Below, piece after piece: positions 49,048-57,096 of a stretch of DNA of 64,000 nucleotides; position 1 is the stretch's first letter; each line of letters begins with the position of its first letter. The notes beneath the pieces are model-generated. The model saw only the letters and a list, made by a program, of their open reading frames with translations, was not told the DNA's origin and made no database searches. The DNA comes from Actinoplanes lobatus (GTDB lineage: Bacteria > Actinomycetota > Actinomycetes > Mycobacteriales > Micromonosporaceae). Both the position numbers and the translations under genes were made by a program. Location: the NCBI RefSeq assembly GCF_014205215.1, contig NZ_JACHNC010000001.1, positions 5,824,501 to 5,888,500 of the forward strand. The letters are read 5' to 3'.

Positions 49048-50733
49048 TCAGGCGAGGTTGATGTAGTCGAGTTCGGCGTAACCCGTGCCGGCCGTCAGGT
49101 TCGGTGAGCCCTTGGCCAGGCGGATCAGGTTCCAGCCCGCCTTCAGCGTGACCGTGGCGTTCACCGTCGAACCGAACACACCCCACGCGGCGGTCGGCGG
49201 GTAGCTGATCGTCTGCCAGCCGCCCCCGTTGTACGCCAGCCCGTGCGTGGCCGTCGCCCCGGTCGCGTTGGCGTACCCGATCGTCATCGTGTACGACCGC
49301 GCTGTCGGCACGTTGACCAGGAAGTCGACGAACGACTGGTTACGGGGGTTCGCCGAACCGTCGATCTGCCCGACGTACCCGCCGTTGGACGCCGAGCCGG
49401 ACGAGAACCGGTTCGCGTTGACGACAGTGGCGTTCTCCGCCTCGTACCGCTGCTGCCATGTCGGCACACCCGAGGTGGGTGTAATCAACAGTTGATACGA
49501 ATCCCATGCATGCATGCCGGTCACCGGCACACTGATGCTGCCGCTCGACACCGTGTAGGTGGCCGACGACACCGCGATCGGCGCGCTCTGGCTGGTGGTC
49601 CGGCCGGTCGTGCCGCTGCGTGACAGGGTGACCCGCACCTGCGAGCCGAGCGCGCCCAGCCCGTTGACCCGGACCGTGTTGTCGCCGCTGTCCCCGCCCA
49701 GCACCACGTTCACGACCTTGCGGGTGCTGTCGTAGGCGGCGACACCCTCCAGCCACGAGCCGGGGACGGTCTGCACGATGTTGCCGGCCATGTCGCCGTA
49801 CCACTTGTAGGTCCAGTACGACGAGGTCGGCGCGTTGTTGTACAGCAGGCCGTTGAGGGTGCCCGCCTCGTACCAGTAGGCACGCTCCGCCGACCGGATG
49901 CCGTGCCGCTCGAAGACCGCCATGTAGTGCACGGCCACGCTCGGGATGTCCACCTGGGACGGGGAGGCGTACTCGTTGATCGAGATCGGTCGCGCCGAGA
50001 TGCCCAGTGACGACTCGATCGCCCGGTAGTCGGCGACGTGCGCCTGCACGTTGAGGTAGCTGTCGTTGTCCAGCTCGTGCCAGACGATCACGTCGGGCAG
50101 GGTGCCGGTGTCGCGGGCGTTGGTGAGGAAGCTGACCATCCAGTCGTGGTTGTAGATCGAGTGGCTGGGCCCGACGATCGGGGTCACCGTGTCGAGCGTG
50201 CGGATCAACCTGTGGGTACGGGTCCAGCCCGCGTTGAACGTCCCGGCGGCGCTGGTGTTCCAGGTCCAGTCGGGTTCGTTCCACAGCTCGTAGCCGTCGA
50301 CGTTGGTGGTGGTCGTGGCGTTGAGCCGGGTCTGCACCATGGTGCGGACCTTGGACTCCCAGTCGGTCCAGCTCACCCACTTGTACGGGAAGTCCTTGTA
50401 GATGTCCGGCAGCCGCCAGAACTGCTGGGCGCCGCCGCTGGTGACCTTCCCGGCGACCAGCGCGCCGTCGCAGCAGGGGGTGGTGGCGCCGTTGCCGAGC
50501 TGCTGAACGCCGGGCGGCGGCTGGGTCAGGTGGTTGAGCCGGAGCGGGTACATCTGCTCCAGCGGCGGTTTCGTACCGGTGTCCACGGCGTACAGGCCGC
50601 CGGAGGCGACATGGGTGACCGGCCGGACGACGGTGCCGACGTTGACGGTGAGGGTGTTGCCGGCGGCCTGTGCCGGGCTGGGGACGGCCAGCCCGGCCAG
50701 GACCAGTAGGAGAACTGCGGGTCTGTAGCGCAC
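49048..50733 (-). CDS. Secreted GH39-like glycoside hydrolase with CBM
   Basis: A 561-residue exported enzyme. Signal peptide 1-24. Residues 40-330 form a clan GH-A barrel with acid/base Glu153 (Y-E-L-W-N-E-P-D-W) and nucleophile Glu254 (I-S-I-N-E-Y-A); P-D-V-I-V-W-H-E-L and Y-W-T-Y-K-W-Y-G-D-M-A-G match the family shared with the 1200-residue enzyme at 57097. Residues 430-561 form a CBM6/35-type module (Y-E-A-E-N-A, S-F-V-D-F-L-V-N-V). It is the last gene of the operon led by the sugar-binding protein at 55815. The GH39 assignment is tentative; the substrate is likely a plant glycan given the GH127 partner. Confidence 0.75.
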   Translation of the reverse strand: MRYRPAVLLLVLAGLAVPSPAQAAGNTLTVNVGTVVRPVTHVASGGLYAVDTGTKPPLEQMYPLRLNHLTQPPPGVQQLGNGATTPCCDGALVAGKVTSGGAQQFWRLPDIYKDFPYKWVSWTDWESKVRTMVQTRLNATTTTNVDGYELWNEPDWTWNTSAAGTFNAGWTRTHRLIRTLDTVTPIVGPSHSIYNHDWMVSFLTNARDTGTLPDVIVWHELDNDSYLNVQAHVADYRAIESSLGISARPISINEYASPSQVDIPSVAVHYMAVFERHGIRSAERAYWYEAGTLNGLLYNNAPTSSYWTYKWYGDMAGNIVQTVPGSWLEGVAAYDSTRKVVNVVLGGDSGDNTVRVNGLGALGSQVRVTLSRSGTTGRTTSQSAPIAVSSATYTVSSGSISVPVTGMHAWDSYQLLITPTSGVPTWQQRYEAENATVVNANRFSSGSASNGGYVGQIDGSANPRNQSFVDFLVNVPTARSYTMTIGYANATGATATHGLAYNGGGWQTISYPPTAAWGVFGSTVNATVTLKAGWNLIRLAKGSPNLTAGTGYAELDYINLA

Positions 50734-50766
50734 GGTTCACCTCGGTGGATGGGGGAAGGGGACGGT

Positions 50767-52686
50767 TTACTCCTCCCGTGGCGCCAGCGGGATCCAGACC
50801 CGCATCGGGCCGGGTTCGCGGTTGGCCCACAGGAAGTAGGGGATGGCGGTGACCGTGGTGGTCGCCGCCGGGGGCGGTCCGGTCCGGTTCAGGTCCCGGT
50901 AGAGCGGGCCGCCGGACGCCGTTCGGAGACGGACCCCGACCCGCAACGTGACCGGCGCCAGGCCGCTGCCGTGGTAGGCGACCGCGGCCGGGGCGGCCGG
51001 GTCGAGTTCCAGATCCTCGAACAGGGCGCCGGCCAGTGGCCCGGACGTGGGCAGGTCGGCGTGTTCCAGGCAGTGCACGAGCGGGCCGCGGGTCAGGGCG
51101 GCCGTGCCGCGGACGGCGTCCACCCGGGGGTGCGCGGCGACCAGGCGGACCGGCATGGCCAGGGTGAGCACGATCCGGTCGCCGGGATGCCAGATGCGGT
51201 GCAGGCGCAGGTAGCCGTCCTTGACCTGGTCACGGGACGGGGCCGGGGTGCCGTTGACGGCGAGCCGGGCGTCCGGGCACCAGGCCGGGATCCGCAGCGA
51301 CAGCGTCCACGGCTGGTCGGACGGCGAGGTGACGGTGACGGTGATCTGCTCGTCCCACGGGTACCGGGTCTCCACGGTGACCGCGTGCCCGCCCGCCGAC
51401 ACCGTGCCGTCGGCGTAGAGGTGCAGTTGAAGACCGTTGTCGTCACCGGTGGCGGCGTAGGTGTGCAGGGACGCCATCAGCCGGGCCAGGTTCGGCGGGC
51501 AGCAGGCGCACTCGTACCAGTCCAGACGGTGACCGGGCGCGTTCTCCCCGCCGCCGTCGTGGCCGGTGCGGCGCTGCAACGGGGTGGAGTAGAAGAACGC
51601 GGTCCCGTCGACGGCGGTGCTCGCGGCGATCGCGTTGTAGAGCACCCGCTCCATCTCGTCGGCGTACTTCACCTTGCCGGTGGCGAGCAGCAGCCGCCAG
51701 CCGAGCTGGAAACTCGCGATCGCGGCGCAGGTCTCGGCGTAGGCACGGTCCGGCGGCAGCTCGTAGGCGTCGCCGTAGGCCTCGTCCCGGTGCCGGGAAC
51801 CCTGCCCGCCGGTGATGTAGGTGCGGCTGTCCAGCGCCGAGTCCCACAGCCGCTCGGCGACCGCCAGCAGCTCCCGGTCACCGGTCTCCACGGCCACGTC
51901 GACCGCGCCGGCCAGCAGGTAGAGCTGCCGGACCACGTGGCCGGTCACCTCCTCGGTGTCGCGCAGCGGTTGGTGGTCCTGGTAGTAGGCCGGCCCGAAC
52001 CGGCCCGGCCCCAGCACCTCGTGGCCACGGTTGTCGAGGAAACGGGCGGCCAGATCGAGGTACGGGCGGTGCCCGGTCACCCGGTACAACTCGGCGAGGG
52101 CGGTCTCGATCTCCGGATGGCCGTCGGTCTCGCGCGATTGCCCGTACCGTTGCACCAGAAGATCGGCGAAACGGCGCGCGACCGAGACGACCTGCTGGGC
52201 CACCGGATCGCCGGGCGCGGAACGTGCCGCGGCGACCGCCGCCTGGATCAGATGGCCGGCCGTGTACATCTCGTGGCTGAAGTGCAGCTCCGTCCACTGC
52301 CGGGACCGGTGCTCCGGATCCTGGTAGTAGGAGTCCAGGTAGCCGTCCGCGTCCTGGGCCTTCTCCAGCAGGGCGGCGGCCTCCTCCACGAAGGCCGGTT
52401 GGCTGCCCGACCAGAACGCCGCCTCGAGCGTCTTGTGCACATCGGTGTCGGCGAACCAGAAACCCGTGAACGCGGTGTCGGAATCCCCGGTGACCCGGCG
52501 CAGATTGTCCAGGTTGCCGTGGGTGGACAGCCGGGTGACGCAGTGCGGCAATGTGGACGCCGCGTTGCGTTCCTGCCAGGCGCCGAGCAGACCGTCCGGG
52601 GTGAGCCGCACCGCGTCGGCGGGCAGCGGCCGGAGCGCGGCGAGGGCATCGGGCGTGGGCACGACGGGGCCCTGGAGTGCAGACAT
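50767..52686 (-). CDS. GH127 beta-L-arabinofuranosidase-type enzyme
   Basis: A 639-residue enzyme with the GH127 (HypBA1) fold. The zinc-cysteine active site is complete: Glu302 (acid/base, D-E-A-Y-G-D-A-Y-E-L-P), Glu318 and Cys320 (A-Y-A-E-T-C), and Cys395-Cys396 (W-Y-E-C-A-C-C-P-P-N), with the same spacing as HypBA1 Glu322, Glu338, Cys340, Cys417 and Cys418. It should remove terminal beta-L-arabinofuranose from oligosaccharides such as those of hydroxyproline-rich plant proteins. It has no signal peptide, so it acts on imported sugars. ATG 52686 follows GAGG. It sits 8 bp after the permease gene. Confidence 0.87.
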   Translation of the reverse strand: MSALQGPVVPTPDALAALRPLPADAVRLTPDGLLGAWQERNAASTLPHCVTRLSTHGNLDNLRRVTGDSDTAFTGFWFADTDVHKTLEAAFWSGSQPAFVEEAAALLEKAQDADGYLDSYYQDPEHRSRQWTELHFSHEMYTAGHLIQAAVAAARSAPGDPVAQQVVSVARRFADLLVQRYGQSRETDGHPEIETALAELYRVTGHRPYLDLAARFLDNRGHEVLGPGRFGPAYYQDHQPLRDTEEVTGHVVRQLYLLAGAVDVAVETGDRELLAVAERLWDSALDSRTYITGGQGSRHRDEAYGDAYELPPDRAYAETCAAIASFQLGWRLLLATGKVKYADEMERVLYNAIAASTAVDGTAFFYSTPLQRRTGHDGGGENAPGHRLDWYECACCPPNLARLMASLHTYAATGDDNGLQLHLYADGTVSAGGHAVTVETRYPWDEQITVTVTSPSDQPWTLSLRIPAWCPDARLAVNGTPAPSRDQVKDGYLRLHRIWHPGDRIVLTLAMPVRLVAAHPRVDAVRGTAALTRGPLVHCLEHADLPTSGPLAGALFEDLELDPAAPAAVAYHGSGLAPVTLRVGVRLRTASGGPLYRDLNRTGPPPAATTTVTAIPYFLWANREPGPMRVWIPLAPREE

Positions 52687-52694
52687 GTGGTTCC

Positions 52695-53609
52695 TCAGTC
52701 CTTGACTGCGCCGGCGGTGACGCCGGCCGCGACGTAACGCTGGGCGATGATGAGCAGCAGCGTTGCGGGGATGGAGGCGACCACGGCGGTCGCCATGATC
52801 GCGTTCCACTGCTGGTTGTTGTTGCCGATGTACTGGTAGATGCCGAGGGTGATCGGCTGGGCGTCACCGCCGCCGTCGAGAGTGCTGGCGAAGACGAAGT
52901 CCGACCACGCCCACAGGAACGCGAAGAGTGACACCGTGACGATCGCGTTGCGTGACACCGGCAGGATCACCGAGACGAAGGTGCGCCACCGGCTCGCGCC
53001 GTCGATCAGCGCCGCGTTGATCAGCTCGTCGGGGATGCCGGACATGAACGCCGTGAAGATCAGCACGCCGAACGGGACCGCGATGGTGGAGTCCGCCAGG
53101 ATCAGGCCGGGCACCGTGTTGAGCACGCCGAGCCGCAGATAGATGGCGTAGAAACCCATCGCCATGATGATTCCCGGGATCATCTGGGCGATCAGCAACA
53201 CGAAGCTGAGTGCGCCGCCGCCCTTCGGGCGCAGCTTCGCCAGGGCGAAACCGGCGGGCGCGGAGAGCGCGAGGGTCAGGGCCACCGTGCCGAGACCCAC
53301 GATCAAACTCGTTCCGAGGTACGGCATCTGCTGCTCGATGACGGCGCGGTATCCCTCCAGCGTCCCGTCGAGGGGGAGCAGGTGCGGTGGGTCGGCCCGC
53401 ATGTCGGTGTCCTTGGTGAGCGACACGTTGATCATCCAGTAGATCGGGAACAGCATGACCGCCGTGAAGAACAGCCCGAGCCCGGTCTTGGCGTGCCGTT
53501 TCCATCGCCCGGCCGCATGCCCGCGCGACGCTCGCCCGCCCGGGTTGCGTTCGCCGGATGCCTGCTCGCGGGGCTCTCGGCCGCGGCCCTGGGGTGCGGG
53601 AGCGGTCAT
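52695..53609 (-). CDS. Carbohydrate ABC importer permease (MalG-like)
   Basis: A 304-residue permease with six helices after a 40-residue polar N-terminus. The coupling motif is E-L-I-N-A-A-L-I-D-G-A-S-R-W-R-T-F near residue 210 (E-A-A-x-x-D-G class), and the protein ends with the common G-A-V-K-D. ATG 53609 overlaps the other permease stop by ATGA. It forms a heterodimer with the MalF-like subunit. No ATPase is encoded nearby, so a shared MsiK-type ATPase elsewhere is likely. Confidence 0.9.
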   Translation of the reverse strand: MTAPAPQGRGREPREQASGERNPGGRASRGHAAGRWKRHAKTGLGLFFTAVMLFPIYWMINVSLTKDTDMRADPPHLLPLDGTLEGYRAVIEQQMPYLGTSLIVGLGTVALTLALSAPAGFALAKLRPKGGGALSFVLLIAQMIPGIIMAMGFYAIYLRLGVLNTVPGLILADSTIAVPFGVLIFTAFMSGIPDELINAALIDGASRWRTFVSVILPVSRNAIVTVSLFAFLWAWSDFVFASTLDGGGDAQPITLGIYQYIGNNNQQWNAIMATAVVASIPATLLLIIAQRYVAAGVTAGAVKD

Positions 53610-54568
53610 GCCTGCCTCCTCTGGAAGCGGATGTAGAGCAGGCCGAAGAAGAGCGCCATGATGATCAGCAGGTTGCCGACCGCCGCGCCCGGACCGAACT
53701 CGGGCAGCAGGTTGCCGAAGCTGAGCCGGTAGGACCAGGTCGCGAACGTCGTCGACGCGTCCGCCGGACCGCCCTTGGTCATGATCCAGATGATGTCGAA
53801 GACCTTGAGCGTGTAGACCAGACCGAGCAGCAGCGTGATCGCCGAGACCGGCCGCAGCAGCGGGAACGTGATCCGCCAGAACCGCTGCCATCCGGTCGCG
53901 CCGTCGATGGCGGCCGCCTCGTACACATCGGCCGGGATGGCCTGGAGGCCGCTGTACAGCACGACCAGGTTGAACGGGATGCCGATCCAGACGTTCGCGA
54001 TGATGACGCTGGTCAACGCCCAGTCCGGCGACGTCAACCAATTGACCGGATCAACATGGATCAACTCAAGTGCAGCGTTGACGATGCCGGAGTCACTGTT
54101 GAGCATCCACGTCCATGTCGACGCGCTGACGATCAACGGCAGCAGCCACGGGACGAGGAACAGAGCCCGCAACGTTGCCGACAACCTGAAGTTCTGCGCG
54201 AAGAACACCGCCAGCGCCAGCCCGATGGCGAACTGGAACGCGATGCTCACGAACGTGAACACCAGCGTGTGCAGCAACGCCGGCCCGAAGGTCGGATCGG
54301 CGAACACGGTCCGGTAGTTGTCCAGCCCGGAGAACGGGGCGTCGCCCTGCACGAACGAGCGGACCGTGTAGTGGCGCAGGCTCAGATCGAGGTTGCGGTA
54401 CAGCGGGTAGGCGTAGAAGGCGACCAGGTAGACGACGACCGGCGCCAGGAACGCCCACGCCGTCCAGTGCCCGGCCCCGCGCCGCCGCCGGGGAGGCCGC
54501 GCCCCCGCCCCCGCCTTCGCTTGAGCGGAGGCGGCGGCGGAGGCGCGGGTCATCACGTCGTGTGCCAT
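53606..54568 (-). CDS. Carbohydrate ABC importer permease (MalF-like)
   Basis: A 320-residue permease with six helices after an Arg-rich N-terminus, showing E-A-A-A-I-D-G-A-T-G-W-Q-R-F as the coupling motif and G-L-D-N-Y-R-T-V-F-A-D-P in the first large loop. The start is uncertain: ATG 54568 is used, while GTG 54574 overlaps the binding-protein stop as GTGA. Neither has a clear ribosome site, so coupling to the previous gene is likely. Confidence 0.88.
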   Translation of the reverse strand: MAHDVMTRASAAASAQAKAGAGARPPRRRRGAGHWTAWAFLAPVVVYLVAFYAYPLYRNLDLSLRHYTVRSFVQGDAPFSGLDNYRTVFADPTFGPALLHTLVFTFVSIAFQFAIGLALAVFFAQNFRLSATLRALFLVPWLLPLIVSASTWTWMLNSDSGIVNAALELIHVDPVNWLTSPDWALTSVIIANVWIGIPFNLVVLYSGLQAIPADVYEAAAIDGATGWQRFWRITFPLLRPVSAITLLLGLVYTLKVFDIIWIMTKGGPADASTTFATWSYRLSFGNLLPEFGPGAAVGNLLIIMALFFGLLYIRFQRRQA

Positions 54569-54570
54569 CG

Positions 54571-55815
54571 TCACTTGGTGGCTGCGGCGGCCGTGGTCTG
54601 CGCCGTCTTGAGCGCGTCGGCGGGGGAGGCCGAGCCGCTCAGCGCCGCCTGGAAGGCGGTCCACATCGGCTGGGAGATCTTCGGGTACTTGGTGCCGAGG
54701 TCGTCACTGGTCCGGCCCTTGGCGGCCTTGACCGCGTCGACCCACACCTTCAGTTCCTCGTTGGCGGCCACCTGCTTCTGCTGCACGGCCTCGGTCGCCG
54801 CGATGTAGGAGAGTGTGGTGTCCGTGGTGTAGGCGTTGTCGGCGCTGGTCAGGCAGGCGATCAGCTTCTCGGTCACCGCGTACCGGCCGGTCTTGGCCTG
54901 CACCGGGGCGGTGACGAACTCGCCGCCGGTCGGGGCGGGCGCGGTGCCGCCGGCCTGCGACGGGATCGGGATGATGCCGTACTCGAAGCCGGTCTTCTTG
55001 GCGTTGGCCAGCTGCCAGGTGCCGTTCTCGCTGAACGCGAAGTCGCCGGTGGCGAACTCCTGCCAGCTGGTGGTCTGGGTGTTGTTGAGGACCGAGTTGG
55101 GCGCGTACCCGCTCTTCACCCAGCCGTTCCACAACTCCAGCGAGGCGATGCCCTGGGCCGAGTCGAGCTGGGTCAGGTCGGCGCCGGAACCCCAGAACCA
55201 GGGCAGGAACTGGAAGCTGCCCTCCTCGGTGCCGATCGCCGAGAAGGTGATGCCCTTCTTACCGGACGCCTTCACCTTTTCCAGGGCCGCGGTCAGCGCC
55301 GCCCAGTCCTTGATCGCCGCCGGGTCGACGCCGGCCTTGCTCAGGACTTCCTTGTTGTAGTACAAGGCGAGGGTGTTGGCGCCGATCGGGATGCCGTAGG
55401 TCTTCCCGCCGATCTGGCCGGCCGCCAGCAGGTTCGGCTCGATCGCCGCGGTGTCCACCTTGACCTCGTCGGTGGTGGTCAGCACCCCGGCATCGGCCAG
55501 CGTGGAGACCACCGGGTTGTCGACGATCAGCACGTCCGGCGAGTTGCCCTGCTGGGCGGCGAGCAGCGCCTTGTTGGTCAGGTCGGTGGTGTCGTAACCG
55601 GTGCGCTCGACGGTGACGCCGGCGTCGGTGCCGCACTTGGTCAGCAGCTTCACCCAGTCCGAGCCGCCGTCGAACTGCGGGTACGGGTCCCAGATGGTGT
55701 AGGTGCCGCCGGCCTCGCCATCGGTGTCCCCGGAATCGGAGGAGGACGAGCAACCCGCCACGAGGCAGGCTGTGATGGCGAACGCGGCCGCGACGCGGAG
55801 GCGGAGTGTGGTCAT
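54571..55815 (-). CDS. Carbohydrate ABC importer binding lipoprotein
   Basis: A 414-residue family 1 solute-binding lipoprotein. The lipobox V-A-G-C sets Cys22 as the lipid anchor. Conserved parts include D-V-L-I-V-D-N, G-K-T-Y-G-I-P-I-G-A-N-T-L-A-L-Y-Y-N-K, and F-A-T-G-D-F-A-F-S-E-N-G-T-W. It is the first gene of a five-gene unit (binding protein, two permeases, GH127, GH39-like). Its promoter carries a LacI operator. An oligosaccharide substrate is expected from the operon content. Confidence 0.9.
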   Translation of the reverse strand: MTTLRLRVAAAFAITACLVAGCSSSSDSGDTDGEAGGTYTIWDPYPQFDGGSDWVKLLTKCGTDAGVTVERTGYDTTDLTNKALLAAQQGNSPDVLIVDNPVVSTLADAGVLTTTDEVKVDTAAIEPNLLAAGQIGGKTYGIPIGANTLALYYNKEVLSKAGVDPAAIKDWAALTAALEKVKASGKKGITFSAIGTEEGSFQFLPWFWGSGADLTQLDSAQGIASLELWNGWVKSGYAPNSVLNNTQTTSWQEFATGDFAFSENGTWQLANAKKTGFEYGIIPIPSQAGGTAPAPTGGEFVTAPVQAKTGRYAVTEKLIACLTSADNAYTTDTTLSYIAATEAVQQKQVAANEELKVWVDAVKAAKGRTSDDLGTKYPKISQPMWTAFQAALSGSASPADALKTAQTTAAAATK

Positions 55816-55849
55816 ATGAGTTCCCCTTGGACGCTCGTAGGCAATGTCA

Positions 55850-55865
55850 AGGAAATCGATTGCCT
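55850..55865. promoter_or_regulatory. LacI operator 1 in binding-protein promoter
   Basis: AGGAAATCGATTGCCT, a LacI-type site with central CG. It lies just downstream of a minus-strand promoter: -35 TTGACA (complement of 55892-55897), 18-bp spacer, -10 TAGCTT (complement of 55868-55873). An extra half-site (TAGGCAAT, 55838-55845) is nearby. Binding would block transcription start. Confidence 0.8.
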
Positions 55866-55968
55866 AGAAGCTAGGGAGCCACTTGTCCCGATGTCAAGAC
55901 CAAGTTACGGTCGGATTACGCGCCGCACTGGCGTCGTCTAGGAAACTGGGGAGGAAACGCTGAGCACC

Positions 55969-56967
55969 ATGGATCGCGCCGTCACCATCAGCCAGGTGGC
56001 CGCGCTCGCGGGGGTTTCCACGGGTACGGCGTCGAAGGCGCTCAACGGCCGCGGCGCTCTGCGCCCGGAGACCCGGTTACGTGTTCAGCAGGCCGCCGAG
56101 CAGCTCGGATTCGTCGCCAACGCGGCGGCCCGCAGCCTGCAGACCGGCCGCACCTACACGGTCGGGATGATCACCACCGACAGCATCGGCCGGTTCAGCA
56201 TCCCGCTGCTCATCGGCGCCGAGGACGCGCTCGGGGCGGGCCAGATGTCGGTGTTCCTGTGCGACGCCCGCGACGACCCGATCCGTGAGCAGTACTACCT
56301 GCGTACCCTGCTCAGCCGCAAGGTCGACGGCATCATAGTGACCGGCCGGCGCACTCAGGCCCGCCAGCCGATCGGCCGTGACCTGCCGGTTCCCGTCGTC
56401 TACGCGTTCATCAGCTCGGCCGACGGGCGGGACTGCTCGGTCGTGCCGGACGAGGCCGACGGCGCCCGCCGCGCCATCCAGCACCTGCTCGCGGTCGGCC
56501 GGCGCCGGATCGCCCATGTCACCGGCCCGGAGCACCACCACTCGGCACAGATGCGGGCGGCCGGCGCGGTCGACACCCTGGCCGCCGAGGGCCTCCACCT
56601 GGCCACCCCGGTCCTGTACGGGGAGTGGAGCGAGGCGTGGGGCCGCCAGGCCGCCGGGATCCTGCTGTCCACCGGCGCCGATGTGGACGCGGTGTTCTGC
56701 GGCAGCGACCAGGTGGCCCGCGGCCTGGCCGAGGGGCTGCGCGACGCCGGCCGGGAGATCCCGCGGGACATCGCACTGGTCGGCTTCGACAACTGGGACG
56801 TCATGGTGGACGGCTCCCGGCCGGCCCTGACCAGCGTGGACATGGACCTGGAGGGAATCGGCCGGACCGCCGCCGAGATGCTGCTCGCGGCGATCAACGG
56901 CGAGCCGGTGCACGGTCATCAGGCGCGCCCGTGCCGCCTGGTCCCGCGCGCCTCCACCGCTGTCTGA
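55969..56967 (+). CDS. LacI-family transcriptional regulator
   Basis: A 332-residue LacI/GalR regulator. Helix-turn-helix V-T-I-S-Q-V-A-A-L-A-G-V-S-T-G-T-A-S-K-A-L-N is followed by the hinge R-V-Q-Q-A-A-E-Q-L-G-F-V-A-N-A-A-A-R-S-L. The sensor domain has the fold of periplasmic sugar-binding proteins, with V-G-F-D-N-W-D near the end. It lies between two transcription units that share its predicted operator. ATG 55969 has GGAGGAAA about 13 nt ahead, slightly long spacing. Confidence 0.9.
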   Translation: MDRAVTISQVAALAGVSTGTASKALNGRGALRPETRLRVQQAAEQLGFVANAAARSLQTGRTYTVGMITTDSIGRFSIPLLIGAEDALGAGQMSVFLCDARDDPIREQYYLRTLLSRKVDGIIVTGRRTQARQPIGRDLPVPVVYAFISSADGRDCSVVPDEADGARRAIQHLLAVGRRRIAHVTGPEHHHSAQMRAAGAVDTLAAEGLHLATPVLYGEWSEAWGRQAAGILLSTGADVDAVFCGSDQVARGLAEGLRDAGREIPRDIALVGFDNWDVMVDGSRPALTSVDMDLEGIGRTAAEMLLAAINGEPVHGHQARPCRLVPRASTAV

Positions 56968-56995
56968 CCCCTCCCGCGCCGGGCCGGTGTCGGTT

Positions 56996-57011
56996 AGGCA
57001 ATCGTTTTCCT
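56996..57011. promoter_or_regulatory. LacI operator 2 before large GH gene
   Basis: AGGCAATCGTTTTCCT differs by one base from the reverse complement of operator 1 (AGGCAATCGATTTCCT). It lies 8 bp before the -35 box of the promoter at 57020. Confidence 0.78.
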
Positions 57012-57019
57012 TCAGGGCA

Positions 57020-57048
57020 TTGACGGGCATCGCTGGGTCACGTAACTT
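57020..57048 (+). promoter_or_regulatory. Promoter of large GH gene
   Basis: TTGACG at 57020-57025 and TAACTT at 57043-57048 with a 17-bp spacer, 49 bp before the start codon. CGTAACTTGG here also occurs near the -35 box of the divergent operon. Confidence 0.65.
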
Positions 57049-57096
57049 GGCCGAAACGACTCCCGTGTTAACGCTCACATCAGCGTTGGAGAACGC

